A stretch of DNA of 10,174 bases from an uncultured Flavobacteriales bacterium (GTDB lineage Bacteria > Bacteroidota > Bacteroidia > Flavobacteriales_D > Crocinitomicaceae): positions 1-10,174 of the forward strand of contig CAIRMS010000215.1 of the NCBI GenBank assembly GCA_903879765.1, written 5' to 3'. Positions 1-7,662 of the stretch are shown one piece after another. A program made the translations under genes and the position numbers. The notes beneath the pieces were generated by a model. That model was given only the letters and a program-made list of their open reading frames with translations. It was not told the DNA's origin and searched no databases. How positions within the stretch are numbered: position 1 is the stretch's first letter; each line of letters begins with the position of its first letter.

Positions 1-932
1 CGGTAAATGCTTCAATTGCACATAAAATCCCTGGACTTTGCTTTAATTCATTTTCGATAAAATTATTATACATCCACCCATTTGTTACCTTATCAAAGTA
101 AATGTTAGCGTAATTGTCCTTCAAGGTGTTTCCGTAAACAGCAACCGAATCACAATAATCAAAATCAATGCCTTCTCCTGAGTTGTCATGTACTCGGCAA
201 TTACGAATATTCACGTGCTTTGCATTCCATGCTTTTATCGCCGAACCCCATTGCGCTTGAGGAATATTGAAATTTACCGCATTCTTTACTTCACAATTTT
301 CAACGAGAAACCTTTCTGCCATGGCAGTAATACTTAATGGATTAATGGTGTTTAATGCTCCTTTTCCAACAAGAATTCCATGCCCCAAAGTTGAAGAAAC
401 GACTACATCTTTTACGATGATGTCGTGTGAATTGACCTCTATACCATTGTAATCGTAGCCAAAGCGAACACCATTCGCTGGTGAATATAAAACTTCAATG
501 TTTCGAACGGAAATGCGACTGCCCAATAAATGAATCATTCCTCCTCCCGAACTAATATTGCTTACCGGTAAGCCATCCAATTGTACCACTCCTCTACCGC
601 GAACACTAACATTTAGTTTTTTACTTCCAATTTGATACATCGAATAAGCTTGAGAAAGTGCTTGGCTATAGGTTCCTTCAAAAAGTACTACTTCCGAGTA
701 AACATCACCGGTTTGTGTATTTGAAAGTTGATTTAAACGGGTCAAAGCCTGTGTGAAACTTGCCACTGGATTTAAACTATCCCCTACATTCGAATCATTT
801 CCTGAAGTCGACATGTAAACCCGTTTTTCAATGGATGCCTGTATTGGCAAGGACATGATTTGAGAAATACCCAAGTTTGCGCAAAAAGCATACTGCATGA
901 AAATCGCTGTTCTCAAAATGTTAATATTCATA
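1..932 (-). CDS. Secreted right-handed parallel beta-helix protein (DUF1565/pectate-lyase-like fold), C-terminus cut by window edge
   Basis: The frame is open from an ATG at 932 down to base 1, giving 310 residues without a stop; the 3' part lies outside the window. The N-terminus (about 1-24) is a hydrophobic stretch ending GISQ that resembles a weak export signal. Residues 37-60 (RVYMSTSGNDSNVGD, then NPVASFTQAL) match the opening of DUF1565-type proteins, where a 'SGxDsnxGt..nPf.T...Al' segment precedes a parallel beta-helix. From about residue 105 the protein has short repeated beta-strand rungs typical of NosD/pectate-lyase-like helices: VRGRGVVQLDG, ISVRNIEVLYSPANGVRF, IIVKDVVVSSTLGHGILV, FLVENCEVKNA, VNIRNCRVHDNSGEGIDF, VAVYGNTLKDNYANIYF, GWMYNNFIEN. 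Such proteins are usually exported and bind or cleave polysaccharide, but no catalytic residues can be assigned, so enzyme activity is not claimed. A T9SS tail could lie in the missing C-terminus. It is divergent from ppk1. Confidence 0.87.
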
Positions 933-948
933 ATTGCCTATTTTTCAC

Positions 949-956
949 GAACATAC
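949..956 (-). promoter_or_regulatory. Candidate -7 box for the beta-helix gene
   Basis: The minus strand reads TATGTTCG, one mismatch from the Bacteroidota -7 consensus TAnnTTTG, and lies 16 bases before the ATG at 932. That spacing agrees with the other boxes in this window (15-20 bases). No TTG is present at the expected -33 position, so support is spacing and resemblance only. Confidence 0.35.
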
Positions 957-1032
957 AATTTTTTTTAATGATATAAATACTTGCTTCTTTAAAAATAAAT
1001 TTACATAATCTTAATGAACAATGTAAGTATAT

Positions 1033-1040
1033 TAACTTTG
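1033..1040 (+). promoter_or_regulatory. -7 promoter box of ppk1
   Basis: TAACTTTG is an exact match to the Bacteroidota -7 element TAnnTTTG. It ends 20 bases before the ppk1 ATG, so transcription would start about 13 bases before the start codon. No clear -33 TTG is seen upstream; the region is A/T-rich. Confidence 0.6.
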
Positions 1041-1060
1041 CTTTTCGTGAAATTTGTCCT

Positions 1061-3085
1061 ATGAATATTATCAATAGAGAATTAAGCTGGTTATCGTTTA
1101 ATGAACGAGTATTACAAGAGGCGATGGATCCAACAGTTCCATTGACTGAACGCATGCGCTTTTTAGGAATCTATTCCAATAACATGGATGAATTTTTCCG
1201 CGTACGGGTTGCTAACTTAAAACGACTTTCCGTACTTAAAAAACAAAAAGTGGAAGGATTCAATGGCGATGCGGAAGAACTCTATAAGGAAATTCGCAAA
1301 ATGGTTATGAAGCAGCAACTCAAGTTCGAGAATGCATTTTCAATGATTCAAGCCGACTTTGAGAAAGATCAGATATTCATGATCAACGAACAAGAAGTCA
1401 ACAAAGAGCAACTATTGATTTTGAAGAATTACTACAACGAACACCTCAAACATGTGGTATTTCCAATCATTTTAGACAAAAAAAATCCACTTCCGAAATT
1501 GCGTGACTACGCAATTTACCTCGCCGTTAAAATTGTTGAGAAAAAAGATAAGATTCGCTTCGCTTTGATTCAAATACCAGGTGAATATTCACGTTTTTTT
1601 CAATTGAAAGGTGAAAATCGCATCGATTACATCTTAATTGATGACATCATTCGCCTCCAACTAAAAGAAATATTCTCGATTTTCGAACCTGTCACAATCT
1701 CTGCTTACACCTTTAAATTTACCCGCGATGCAGAACTAGATTTGGATGATGATTTGTCCCTGTCTTTCTTTGAGAAAATAGAAAAAAGCTTGAAACAACG
1801 TCGCAAAGGAGATCCAGTTCGCTTTGTTTACGACTCAAAAATGCCAAGGGACTTATTGAATTTCTTGTTGAAATCATTGGACTTAACCATGGGGAATAAC
1901 ACCATTCCTGGTGGACGCTACCACAACTTTAAAGATTTCATGTCCTTTCCGGATTTCGGATTAACTAAATACCGTTTCCAACCAGAACCGCCTCAAGCAC
2001 ATCCAGCATTTAAATCAGGGAAAAGTCACATAGATGTGATTTTGGAAAAGGACGTTCTTCTACACTTTCCTTACCAAAAATTTGATCACGTGGTGGACTT
2101 ACTTCGTGAGGCGGCGTTGGACCCAAGAGTAAAGGACATCAAAATCAACATTTACCGAGTTGCGAAAAATTCAGAGGTGATGAATGCGCTTCTTGCTTCC
2201 GTATTTAATGGAAAACAGGTAACAGTCATATTCGAACTTCAAGCACGCTTCGATGAAGAAAACAACCTGTGGTGGAGTAATCGCTTAAAAGAATTTGGTG
2301 CAAACGTGATTTATGGCGTTCCAAACTTGAAAGTTCATTCCAAATTGCTCCAAATTAGAAGAGTTAAGGATGGAAAAGATCAATTCATTACCTATGTCGG
2401 AACAGGAAACTTCAATGAAAAAACAGCCACCATTTATTCGGATTTGGCCATCCTAAGTTCGGAACGTGAGTTGTCCCTTGAAGTGAGCAAAGTCTTTAAA
2501 TTACTGGAAAATAACCTCGAACGGAATATTTTTAGAAATCTTTTGGTTTCTCCATTCAATACACGTAGAAAGTTGTTTGCACTGATTGACATGGAAATTG
2601 CTCATGCGAAAGCCAAGAAACCAGCCAAAATCAAGATTAAAATCAACAACCTCACCGATGTTAAAATGATCGACAAACTTTATGCCGCAGGAAAAGCAGG
2701 TGTGAAAGTTGAGTTGATTGTTCGCGGTATCTGTTGTTTGAAACCTGGCGTAAAAGGACTAAGCGAAAACATTACAGCCATCAGTCTGGTCGATCGCTAT
2801 TTGGAGCATGCACGCTTTTTCATTTTTGAAAACAACGGAGATCCCGTGCACATCATCACCAGTGCCGATTGGATGGAACGCAACCTAGATCAACGTATTG
2901 AAGTAGGTATGACCGTAAAAGATGCAGCCATCAAAAGTGAACTCAACCGTATTTTTGATTTCCAATGGCGCGGAAGTGTGAAAGCGCGTAACATTAGTGC
3001 GGACTTGAAAAACCGCTACAATGAACGTAATTTACCTCCTTTTCATGCACAACGTGAGCTCTACAGGAGTTACATTCAAGAATAA
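1061..3085 (+). CDS. ppk1: Polyphosphate kinase 1 (PPK1)
   Basis: A full-length PPK1 of 674 residues (E. coli PPK is 688). It reversibly transfers the gamma-phosphate of ATP to a growing inorganic polyphosphate chain through a phosphohistidine. The N domain carries the ATP-loop motif SNNMDEFFRVRV (39-50), with Asn41 matching E. coli Asn45. The two phospholipase-D-like C domains carry IYRVAK (Arg366), ELQARFDEE (Arg396), NLKVHSKL with the phosphorylated His426 (E. coli His435), IYSDL (Tyr459), VRGICCL (Arg555) and YLEHARFF with His583 (E. coli His592). All are offset by nine from the E. coli numbers (four in the N domain), so no catalytic residue is missing. The start is the first ATG, with MNIINRELSWLSFNERVL being the usual PPK1 N-terminus. 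No Shine-Dalgarno is present, as expected in Bacteroidota. It is monocistronic by layout: divergent from the gene before it, convergent with the one after it. PolyP serves in phosphate and energy storage and stress survival. Confidence 0.98.
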   Translation: MNIINRELSWLSFNERVLQEAMDPTVPLTERMRFLGIYSNNMDEFFRVRVANLKRLSVLKKQKVEGFNGDAEELYKEIRKMVMKQQLKFENAFSMIQADFEKDQIFMINEQEVNKEQLLILKNYYNEHLKHVVFPIILDKKNPLPKLRDYAIYLAVKIVEKKDKIRFALIQIPGEYSRFFQLKGENRIDYILIDDIIRLQLKEIFSIFEPVTISAYTFKFTRDAELDLDDDLSLSFFEKIEKSLKQRRKGDPVRFVYDSKMPRDLLNFLLKSLDLTMGNNTIPGGRYHNFKDFMSFPDFGLTKYRFQPEPPQAHPAFKSGKSHIDVILEKDVLLHFPYQKFDHVVDLLREAALDPRVKDIKINIYRVAKNSEVMNALLASVFNGKQVTVIFELQARFDEENNLWWSNRLKEFGANVIYGVPNLKVHSKLLQIRRVKDGKDQFITYVGTGNFNEKTATIYSDLAILSSERELSLEVSKVFKLLENNLERNIFRNLLVSPFNTRRKLFALIDMEIAHAKAKKPAKIKIKINNLTDVKMIDKLYAAGKAGVKVELIVRGICCLKPGVKGLSENITAISLVDRYLEHARFFIFENNGDPVHIITSADWMERNLDQRIEVGMTVKDAAIKSELNRIFDFQWRGSVKARNISADLKNRYNERNLPPFHAQRELYRSYIQE

Positions 3086-3154
3086 GCTATTTTCAACTTT
3101 TTTACTGTTCTCTATTCAAAGATTTGACTTCAAACAACAAGGTTTTCTTTTGAA

Positions 3155-4222
3155 TTAAAACAAGTATTTCAGTACAGAAAGTTTTTCAAAAACAGTTTTT
3201 TCATCTGTGAGTCGCGGAGCTTTCATCTGACGGAATTTACTCTCAAAATTTGCAAGCGTATTTTGAACAATTGTTTCGGTTTCATCTTTGTAATTAACTT
3301 GTAATTGAATTCCTTGATTTAACCACAAATTGATTGTTCGGTGATGTAATAAATTCAATCCATCGATCATGGTTGCTCCCATGTTTTTGGCTGCTTCTGC
3401 ATTACACTGTTGTTCATATTGTCCTTTCATGGGTATGACCAACAATTTCTTTTGCAAATACATGGCCTCTGCTGGAAGTTCGAATCCAGCTCCACATAAT
3501 ACGCCTGCGCAATTCGCGAAACTTTTCGTGAACGTTTCATTGTCAATCGGATAAAAATCAACATTTCCATGTGTTGTTTTCTCCTTTGTGAATTTCGAAA
3601 ACACTTCCCATTGAACTGGAAATTGCTTTAAAAACTGCAGTAATACAGCATCGTGATACGCGGGTAGGTAAACCGTATAATGTCCGTGGTTTTTGGCATC
3701 AATCGAACGAATGTTATTTCGAATCACCGGTGTATGGATATTCTCCCCATATTGGTCAAAATGAAAACCAATTTTTTCTTTGGTCGGACAGTAATGATTC
3801 AGTATGTATTCACCGATTCTATTCCGCGCATCCGATTTCGGCGCATTGGGGTGAATCACGGCTGCTTGATGACTCATTTCAATGCATGGAACACCGTGCA
3901 TCAAAGCAGACCATGCAGAAACAGGTTCGAAATCGGTGATGACTAAATCAAATTGTTTAATCGGAAAAGTGCGAATCTCGTTAAAAAAATCGATTGGATG
4001 GGATTTGAAAACGGTTCGTAGTAAATCTATTTTACCCGTTTTTCCACTGAGAAAGGTAAGTCCTGTTTTTTGATAATTCACATCGAAATTAGACTGGATT
4101 TGCGATTGATTTCCACTCACCAACACAGTTGTATCCACATATTTATTGAACATGGGGACAATCTCCTGCGCCCTGCTCAAATGTCCGTTACCGGTTCCTT
4201 GAATTGCGTATAATACGTTCAT
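3155..4222 (-). CDS. GT-B family glycosyltransferase (MurG/MJ1255-like, Glyco_trans_1_3 type)
   Basis: The 355-residue protein begins MNVLYAIQGTGNGHLSRAQE, in which the glycine-rich GTGNGHLSRA (9-18) is the N-terminal Rossmann loop seen in MurG-like and MJ1255-like transferases. FDLVITDFEPVSAW (91-104) and GVPCIEMSHQ (110-119) are the characteristic middle of the N domain. The C domain contains CGAGFELPAEAMYLQKKLLV (243-262) followed by IPMKGQYEQQCNA (263-275), comparable to the nucleotide-sugar-binding region of MurG, where a glycine-rich loop and a Glu are followed by P.....Q..NA. There is no signal peptide or membrane span, so it is probably cytoplasmic or peripheral at the inner membrane. 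The ATG at 4222 overlaps the stop of the upstream phosphoesterase as ATGA, indicating translational coupling. Donor and acceptor cannot be inferred; a glycolipid or polyprenyl-linked product fits the neighbour. Family assignment is good, substrate unknown. Confidence 0.85.
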   Translation of the reverse strand: MNVLYAIQGTGNGHLSRAQEIVPMFNKYVDTTVLVSGNQSQIQSNFDVNYQKTGLTFLSGKTGKIDLLRTVFKSHPIDFFNEIRTFPIKQFDLVITDFEPVSAWSALMHGVPCIEMSHQAAVIHPNAPKSDARNRIGEYILNHYCPTKEKIGFHFDQYGENIHTPVIRNNIRSIDAKNHGHYTVYLPAYHDAVLLQFLKQFPVQWEVFSKFTKEKTTHGNVDFYPIDNETFTKSFANCAGVLCGAGFELPAEAMYLQKKLLVIPMKGQYEQQCNAEAAKNMGATMIDGLNLLHHRTINLWLNQGIQLQVNYKDETETIVQNTLANFESKFRQMKAPRLTDEKTVFEKLSVLKYLF

Positions 4223-5070
4223 TGTGCATCAAAATTTAATCCAGAGACGACTTCTTGAAGTAATTGATCATAACTCAAAGAATGATTAAAGGTTAAGGCC
4301 TCTTGCTTCACAAAATCACCTGATTTAGGCACGTGCTTATAGAGCGTCCACTGTTCTTTGTCGTATTCTAATGCCGTGGAATTTTCCACCCAATCACCAG
4401 AATTCAAGTACATTACAGACTCTCCATTGGCATTCGTCATTTTTTTGATTTGCGGATGATGAATGTGTCCGCACACCACATACTGGTATCCATTGTTAAT
4501 GGCGATTTCCGCTGCTGTTTCTTCGAAATTATTGACAAACTTGATCACACCTTTGACACTGTCTTTTACCTTTTTGGATAAAGAAACGCGTCCACGACCG
4601 AGTTTTTCGCTAAACCAGTTCACAACGGTGTTTAGAACAATAAGTAAGTCATATCCTTTTCCGCCCAGTTTGGCGATCCACTTAGAATGCTTCATGGTGG
4701 TATCGAATACATCCCCGTGGAAGATCCAAGCTGTTCCGGTTGTTAAGGGAAGAATCAGTTTATTTTGAATTTCAAAATTCCCCATGCTGAATCCTTTGAA
4801 CTTACGGAGCATTTCGTCGTGATTTCCCGTAATGTAATAGACTTTAGTTCCTTTTGATAGTAAAGAGGTAATCTCCTTAAGAACTTGCATGTGATCAGCT
4901 GGAAAATAATGTTTACTAAATTGCCAGATATCGATGATGTCCCCGTTCAGAACTAAGGTCCTTGGTTGAATTGAACGCAGGTAACTCACCAATTCACTTG
5001 CGCGTGCACCATATGTTCCTAAATGAACATCTGAAATCACCACTAATTCAACATCCCGTTTTTGTTGCAT
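4219..5070 (-). CDS. LpxH-like calcineurin-type metallophosphoesterase (putative UDP-2,3-diacylglucosamine diphosphatase family)
   Basis: Counted from the ATG at 5070 the protein has 283 residues and all five metallophosphoesterase blocks: SDVHLG (13-18; Asp14, His16), NGDIIDIW (42-49; Asp44), TGNHDEML (81-88; Asn83, His84, Asp85), HGDVFD (118-123; His118) and GHIHHP (201-206; His202, His204). This is the dinuclear metal site of the COG2908 group that includes LpxH, which removes UMP from UDP-2,3-diacylglucosamine in lipid A synthesis. It is longer than E. coli LpxH (240 residues), with a central insertion around 124-185, so it may be a paralogue acting on another nucleotide- or phospho-lipid. 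The frame stays open to a TTG at 5088, but that TTG lies inside a promoter-like CAACTTTG box, so the ATG at 5070 is chosen. It is the first gene of a two-gene unit with the glycosyltransferase (4-base overlap). No signal peptide; acts in the cytoplasm or at the inner leaflet. Confidence 0.87.
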   Translation of the reverse strand: MQQKRDVELVVISDVHLGTYGARASELVSYLRSIQPRTLVLNGDIIDIWQFSKHYFPADHMQVLKEITSLLSKGTKVYYITGNHDEMLRKFKGFSMGNFEIQNKLILPLTTGTAWIFHGDVFDTTMKHSKWIAKLGGKGYDLLIVLNTVVNWFSEKLGRGRVSLSKKVKDSVKGVIKFVNNFEETAAEIAINNGYQYVVCGHIHHPQIKKMTNANGESVMYLNSGDWVENSTALEYDKEQWTLYKHVPKSGDFVKQEALTFNHSLSYDQLLQEVVSGLNFDAQ

Positions 5071-5085
5071 GACTTTAATTTTATA

Positions 5086-5093
5086 CAAAGTTG
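5086..5093 (-). promoter_or_regulatory. -7 box of the phosphoesterase/glycosyltransferase operon
   Basis: The minus strand reads CAACTTTG, one mismatch from TAnnTTTG, 15 bases before the ATG at 5070. The same core ACTTTG is present in the ppk1 box at a similar distance. The in-frame TTG at 5088 lies within this box, arguing against that codon being the translation start. No -33 TTG is evident. Confidence 0.45.
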
Positions 5094-5271
5094 CTCACGG
5101 GATGTTTCCTTAGTTTTAAGGGAACTTTATGAAGTTAATTCCTTTTCAAAAGCGTTTTGTGAATAGTAATATTGTGTTTACAGTTTGATAACTTTTACGT
5201 AGTAATCAAGAATTAACTCAGACAAGAGAAAAGATTCGTACTGAATATATTAAGTTAAATTGTGCCGTTTG

Positions 5272-5284
5272 ATTCCATTGGAAT
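5272..5284. repeat. Perfect inverted repeat, possible operator
   Basis: ATTCCA, one centre base T, then TGGAAT form a fully symmetric 6+1+6 sequence about 100 bases upstream of the T9SS cargo start. Such a compact symmetric site could bind a dimeric regulator, but only one copy is seen in the window and an AT-rich spacer produces such palindromes by chance. Confidence 0.3.
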
Positions 5285-5386
5285 TACAAAATCACAACTC
5301 AACCTACCCATTTTTTCCTATAAATGCGAACAACAGTATTCGCTATCTGTTTAATACTTAAATTAGTACACGATAGAATTCTTCCT

Positions 5387-6619
5387 ATGAAAAAATTGCT
5401 TTTAATTCTGGTAGTCATGCTCGGCTCTGAACTCCGCGCCCAAATTGATAATACCATGTACGGTTTATATAGAATACTCAATCCAACCAGTGTTCAGCTC
5501 GCTAGTATGGATCCTGTAACTGGAGTTATCACGCCGATTGGTGCTTCCAATACCTTAAGTACAACGATTAATTCAACGGGTGCGGCTTTAAATCCATATA
5601 ACATGAGTTATTCTTATCAAGATGAGGACTCATGGCTTTCGGTGGATTTGTTAAATGGTGCTATTCTGAACGACGTCACAGTGACGCTCCCGAACACCAG
5701 CGGTAGCTTCAATAATTTTCGCTTCAATACAGCCGACACCAATATGTATGGACTTTACAGTCAAATAAATTATGATCCTCTAACGGGGGCATACACTAGT
5801 GACATGCGTCTTGGTACGTGTGACCTTAGCAATGGAAACGTAACGGTCATTTCTCCGAATTCGATTGCTCAAAGTTTCACGATGACTGGAAGTGCCATTG
5901 ATCCCTATTTAATGGTTTATTACTTCGAATCAGAAGGGAAATTTGTCGGACTAGACCTTTACAACGGACAAATTTACAGTGATCCAATGATTACGCTGAT
6001 GGGAAATGGAATTACATTCGATAATTTCGCTTACAGTTGCGCGGATACAACCATGTATGGACTCATCATGGAAAATGGCGTGAAAGCGCTTGGGAAAATC
6101 AATGTAAGCACTGGAGTAGTTACACAGCTTCCTACGCTACTTGATTTTGACAATTATATCATGAATTCTGGAGGAGCTATTGATCCGTCAAACTTGGTTT
6201 ATTATTTTCAAACAATGGATTCGGTAGGAATCAAATTAGTGGGATTATCGCTCACCGACGGATCGGTTGTTTCCCAAGTAGTTGTTTCCTCAGTTGGGAA
6301 TTACTTTGATATGTACCGTATTCAGAGCGACTGCTATCAAGCAGAACCAACACGTGCAAATCCTGCAACGGCGAGTATCCAAGAACAAAATGTCGCTGTT
6401 AAATTGTATCCAAATCCGGTCCAAGAGGAATTGCACATCGTTGCATCAAGTTCAATTGAAGCGCTTGAAATCCAACAGTTAAATGGCACAGTCATTTATG
6501 CACACTTTCCAAATGAAACATCCGCACGAATTTCTGTAGCGGGATTAAGTCCGGGAATGTACCTTGTAAACGTGAAAACAAAAGCTGGAAATGAATCGTA
6601 CCGTTTTATCAAAAATTAA
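5387..6619 (+). CDS. T9SS-exported protein with three tandem internal repeats and a C-terminal sorting domain
   Basis: A 410-residue precursor. MKKLLLILVVMLGSELRAQ (1-19) is a clear signal peptide with probable cleavage after AQ. An in-frame ATG 63 bases upstream would place 21 extra residues before it and is rejected. Residues 22-117, 118-220 and 221-316 are three diverged copies of one unit: (N/T)xMYGL at the start, then D.(S/T)(T/N)G.VT, then (G)(A/S)A(I/L)(D/N)P..(L/M).YYF or SYSYQ, then (S/G)VDL or VGL.L.(N/D)G, ending F..(F/Y)...(A)D. This suggests a beta-propeller or beta-solenoid surface protein resembling proteins that report elapsed 'value per item' domains, but no named family is claimed. 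Residues 338-410 form a type A T9SS sorting domain: KLYPNPVQEELHI (339-351), the hydrophobic middle, GLSPGMYLVNV (386-396) and a basic C-terminal end. The mature protein should cross the outer membrane through the Por machinery and be attached to the surface or released. No enzymatic residues seen. Confidence 0.9.
   Translation: MKKLLLILVVMLGSELRAQIDNTMYGLYRILNPTSVQLASMDPVTGVITPIGASNTLSTTINSTGAALNPYNMSYSYQDEDSWLSVDLLNGAILNDVTVTLPNTSGSFNNFRFNTADTNMYGLYSQINYDPLTGAYTSDMRLGTCDLSNGNVTVISPNSIAQSFTMTGSAIDPYLMVYYFESEGKFVGLDLYNGQIYSDPMITLMGNGITFDNFAYSCADTTMYGLIMENGVKALGKINVSTGVVTQLPTLLDFDNYIMNSGGAIDPSNLVYYFQTMDSVGIKLVGLSLTDGSVVSQVVVSSVGNYFDMYRIQSDCYQAEPTRANPATASIQEQNVAVKLYPNPVQEELHIVASSSIEALEIQQLNGTVIYAHFPNETSARISVAGLSPGMYLVNVKTKAGNESYRFIKN
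5450..6334 (+). repeat. Three tandem protein-level repeats of about 96-103 residues
   Basis: The copies lie at about 5450-5737, 5738-6046 and 6047-6334. Each opens with an MYGL motif (residues 24-27, 120-123, 223-226) and has a conserved 'A(I/L)(D/N)P' (67-70, 170-173, 264-267), followed about 5 residues later by an aromatic-rich strand (SYSY, VYYF, VYYF). Similarity is at protein level; the bases have diverged, indicating old duplication. Confidence 0.8.
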
Positions 6620-6715
6620 AACGAACGACTTTCCTAGGTTTACAGTGACATCTTATTGTTAATTAAAAAAGTTGAAACATTCATACTAAGGTCACCTCAC
6701 CGCTAACATTTCAAT

Positions 6716-6723
6716 TATCTTTG
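6716..6723 (+). promoter_or_regulatory. -7 promoter box of the Ppx/GppA gene
   Basis: TATCTTTG matches TAnnTTTG exactly and ends 15 bases before the ATG at 6739, predicting a leader of about 8 bases. The identical octamer precedes the tRNA gene downstream. No -33 TTG is seen at the usual distance. Confidence 0.6.
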
Positions 6724-6738
6724 TCACAAGTTTAGAAA

Positions 6739-7617
6739 ATGAAATTTGGAGCGATAGATATAGGGACCAATGCAGCACGTTTACTTGTAGGTGAAGTGTG
6801 TTATGACGGAGACCATGCGTACGTGAAGAAACATTCCTATTCGCGGATTCCCTTGCGTCTTGGCGACGAAGTATTTGACCAAGGTCGCATCTCCAAAAAG
6901 AAAACAGATCAATTCATCGATTGCATTCAAGCGTTCAAGCTAATTGCACATATTTTTGAAGTGGAGCAACTGCGCGCTGTCGCAACATCCGCCATGCGTG
7001 AAGCAAGCAATGGAGTTAAAGTCCAAGAGAAAATCAAAGAGAAAACCGGTGTGAACATCGAGATTATTTCTGGTCAAACCGAAGCTGAACTCATCTTTGG
7101 CACATTCTTTCTAATTGACTTCGATCAATCTCAGCCATTTATGGTGATCGACGTTGGCGGAGGAAGTACCGAAATCAGCGTTTTCGAAAACGGACAAAAA
7201 CGTGCGTCTCGTTCCTTTGAACTGGGGACCATCCGCATGCTCCGTGGTAAAGTCTCCAAAAAAATCTGGACCGACATCAGTACCTGGATTGAATCCGAAG
7301 TGGATTCTTCGATTCCCCACCGCCTATTTGGTACCGGTGGAAACATCAATAAGATTCATAAGATTGTTGGACTAAAGGACAAAGATTCTTTGACCGTAGC
7401 GAAGATGAACGGCTTAATGTCGAAATTAGCAAAACTCACCGTCGAAGAACGCATCGATCAATTCCAATTGAAACCCGACCGCGCGGATGTTATTGTTCCG
7501 GCCTTGGAAATCTATTTATTCGTCATGGCGAAATTAGGAATCCAACACATCGATGTTCCCAAAATCGGCTTATCCGACGGAATGATTTACGACATGTATT
7601 TGAGATCAAAGGGGTAG
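6739..7617 (+). CDS. ppx: Short Ppx/GppA-family phosphatase (exopolyphosphatase or pppGpp phosphohydrolase)
   Basis: The 292-residue protein has the ASKHA fold blocks of the Ppx/GppA family: GAIDIGTNAARLLV (4-17, phosphate loop), AVATSAMREASNG (80-92), IISGQTEAELIF (109-120, Glu115 aligning with the catalytic Glu region), FMVIDVGGGSTEISVF (134-149, with Asp138 and Glu145), ELGTIRML (161-168), LFGTGGNINKI (196-206) and LKPDRADVIVPALEI (244-258), ending GLSDGMIYDMYL. E. coli Ppx and GppA are about 500 residues with a C-terminal HD-type domain; that domain is absent here, matching the short bacterial forms such as those of Aquifex and corynebacteria. The enzyme should release terminal phosphate from polyphosphate, or the 5'-phosphate of pppGpp; the two cannot be told apart from sequence. 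ppk1 nearby favours polyphosphate. It has its own promoter box and a 119-base gap from the gene before it. Confidence 0.93.
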   Translation: MKFGAIDIGTNAARLLVGEVCYDGDHAYVKKHSYSRIPLRLGDEVFDQGRISKKKTDQFIDCIQAFKLIAHIFEVEQLRAVATSAMREASNGVKVQEKIKEKTGVNIEIISGQTEAELIFGTFFLIDFDQSQPFMVIDVGGGSTEISVFENGQKRASRSFELGTIRMLRGKVSKKIWTDISTWIESEVDSSIPHRLFGTGGNINKIHKIVGLKDKDSLTVAKMNGLMSKLAKLTVEERIDQFQLKPDRADVIVPALEIYLFVMAKLGIQHIDVPKIGLSDGMIYDMYLRSKG

Positions 7618-7662
7618 ATGAGTCATTCCAACTAACTTCCGCCAACAATATGGCTTCATGTT

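Larger units (their letters stand above)
5071..5386. other. Divergent noncoding spacer (316 bases)
   Basis: AT-rich stretch between the start of the minus-strand phosphoesterase and the plus-strand T9SS cargo. It holds the minus-strand -7 box at 5086-5093, a short inverted repeat CAAAA-GCG-TTTTG at 5147-5159, and the perfect inverted repeat at 5272-5284. No exact TAnnTTTG box was found on the plus strand ahead of 5387, so the promoter of the T9SS cargo gene is not identified. An in-frame ATG at 5324 exists but gives a poor N-terminal extension before a clear signal peptide. No RNA gene or terminator is recognised. Confidence 0.6.

Noticed and set aside
928..1155. Minus-strand 75-codon frame crossing the ppk1 start and the divergent promoter region
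   Set aside because: It overlaps the clearly real ppk1 start antisense and the spacer, and its translation has no recognisable feature.
3129..3154. Possible hairpin TTCAAA...TTTGAA between the convergent ppk1 and glycosyltransferase ends
   Set aside because: Only six A/T-rich pairs with a 14-base loop and no adjacent T run, so not a convincing terminator.
4463..4768. Plus-strand 101-codon frame inside the phosphoesterase gene
   Set aside because: It is antisense to conserved motifs of the phosphoesterase, has no family resemblance and is most simply a shadow.
5324..5386. Upstream ATG extending the T9SS cargo by 21 residues
   Set aside because: The extension would precede a perfect signal peptide that starts with MKKLL at 5387, so the downstream ATG is the real start.
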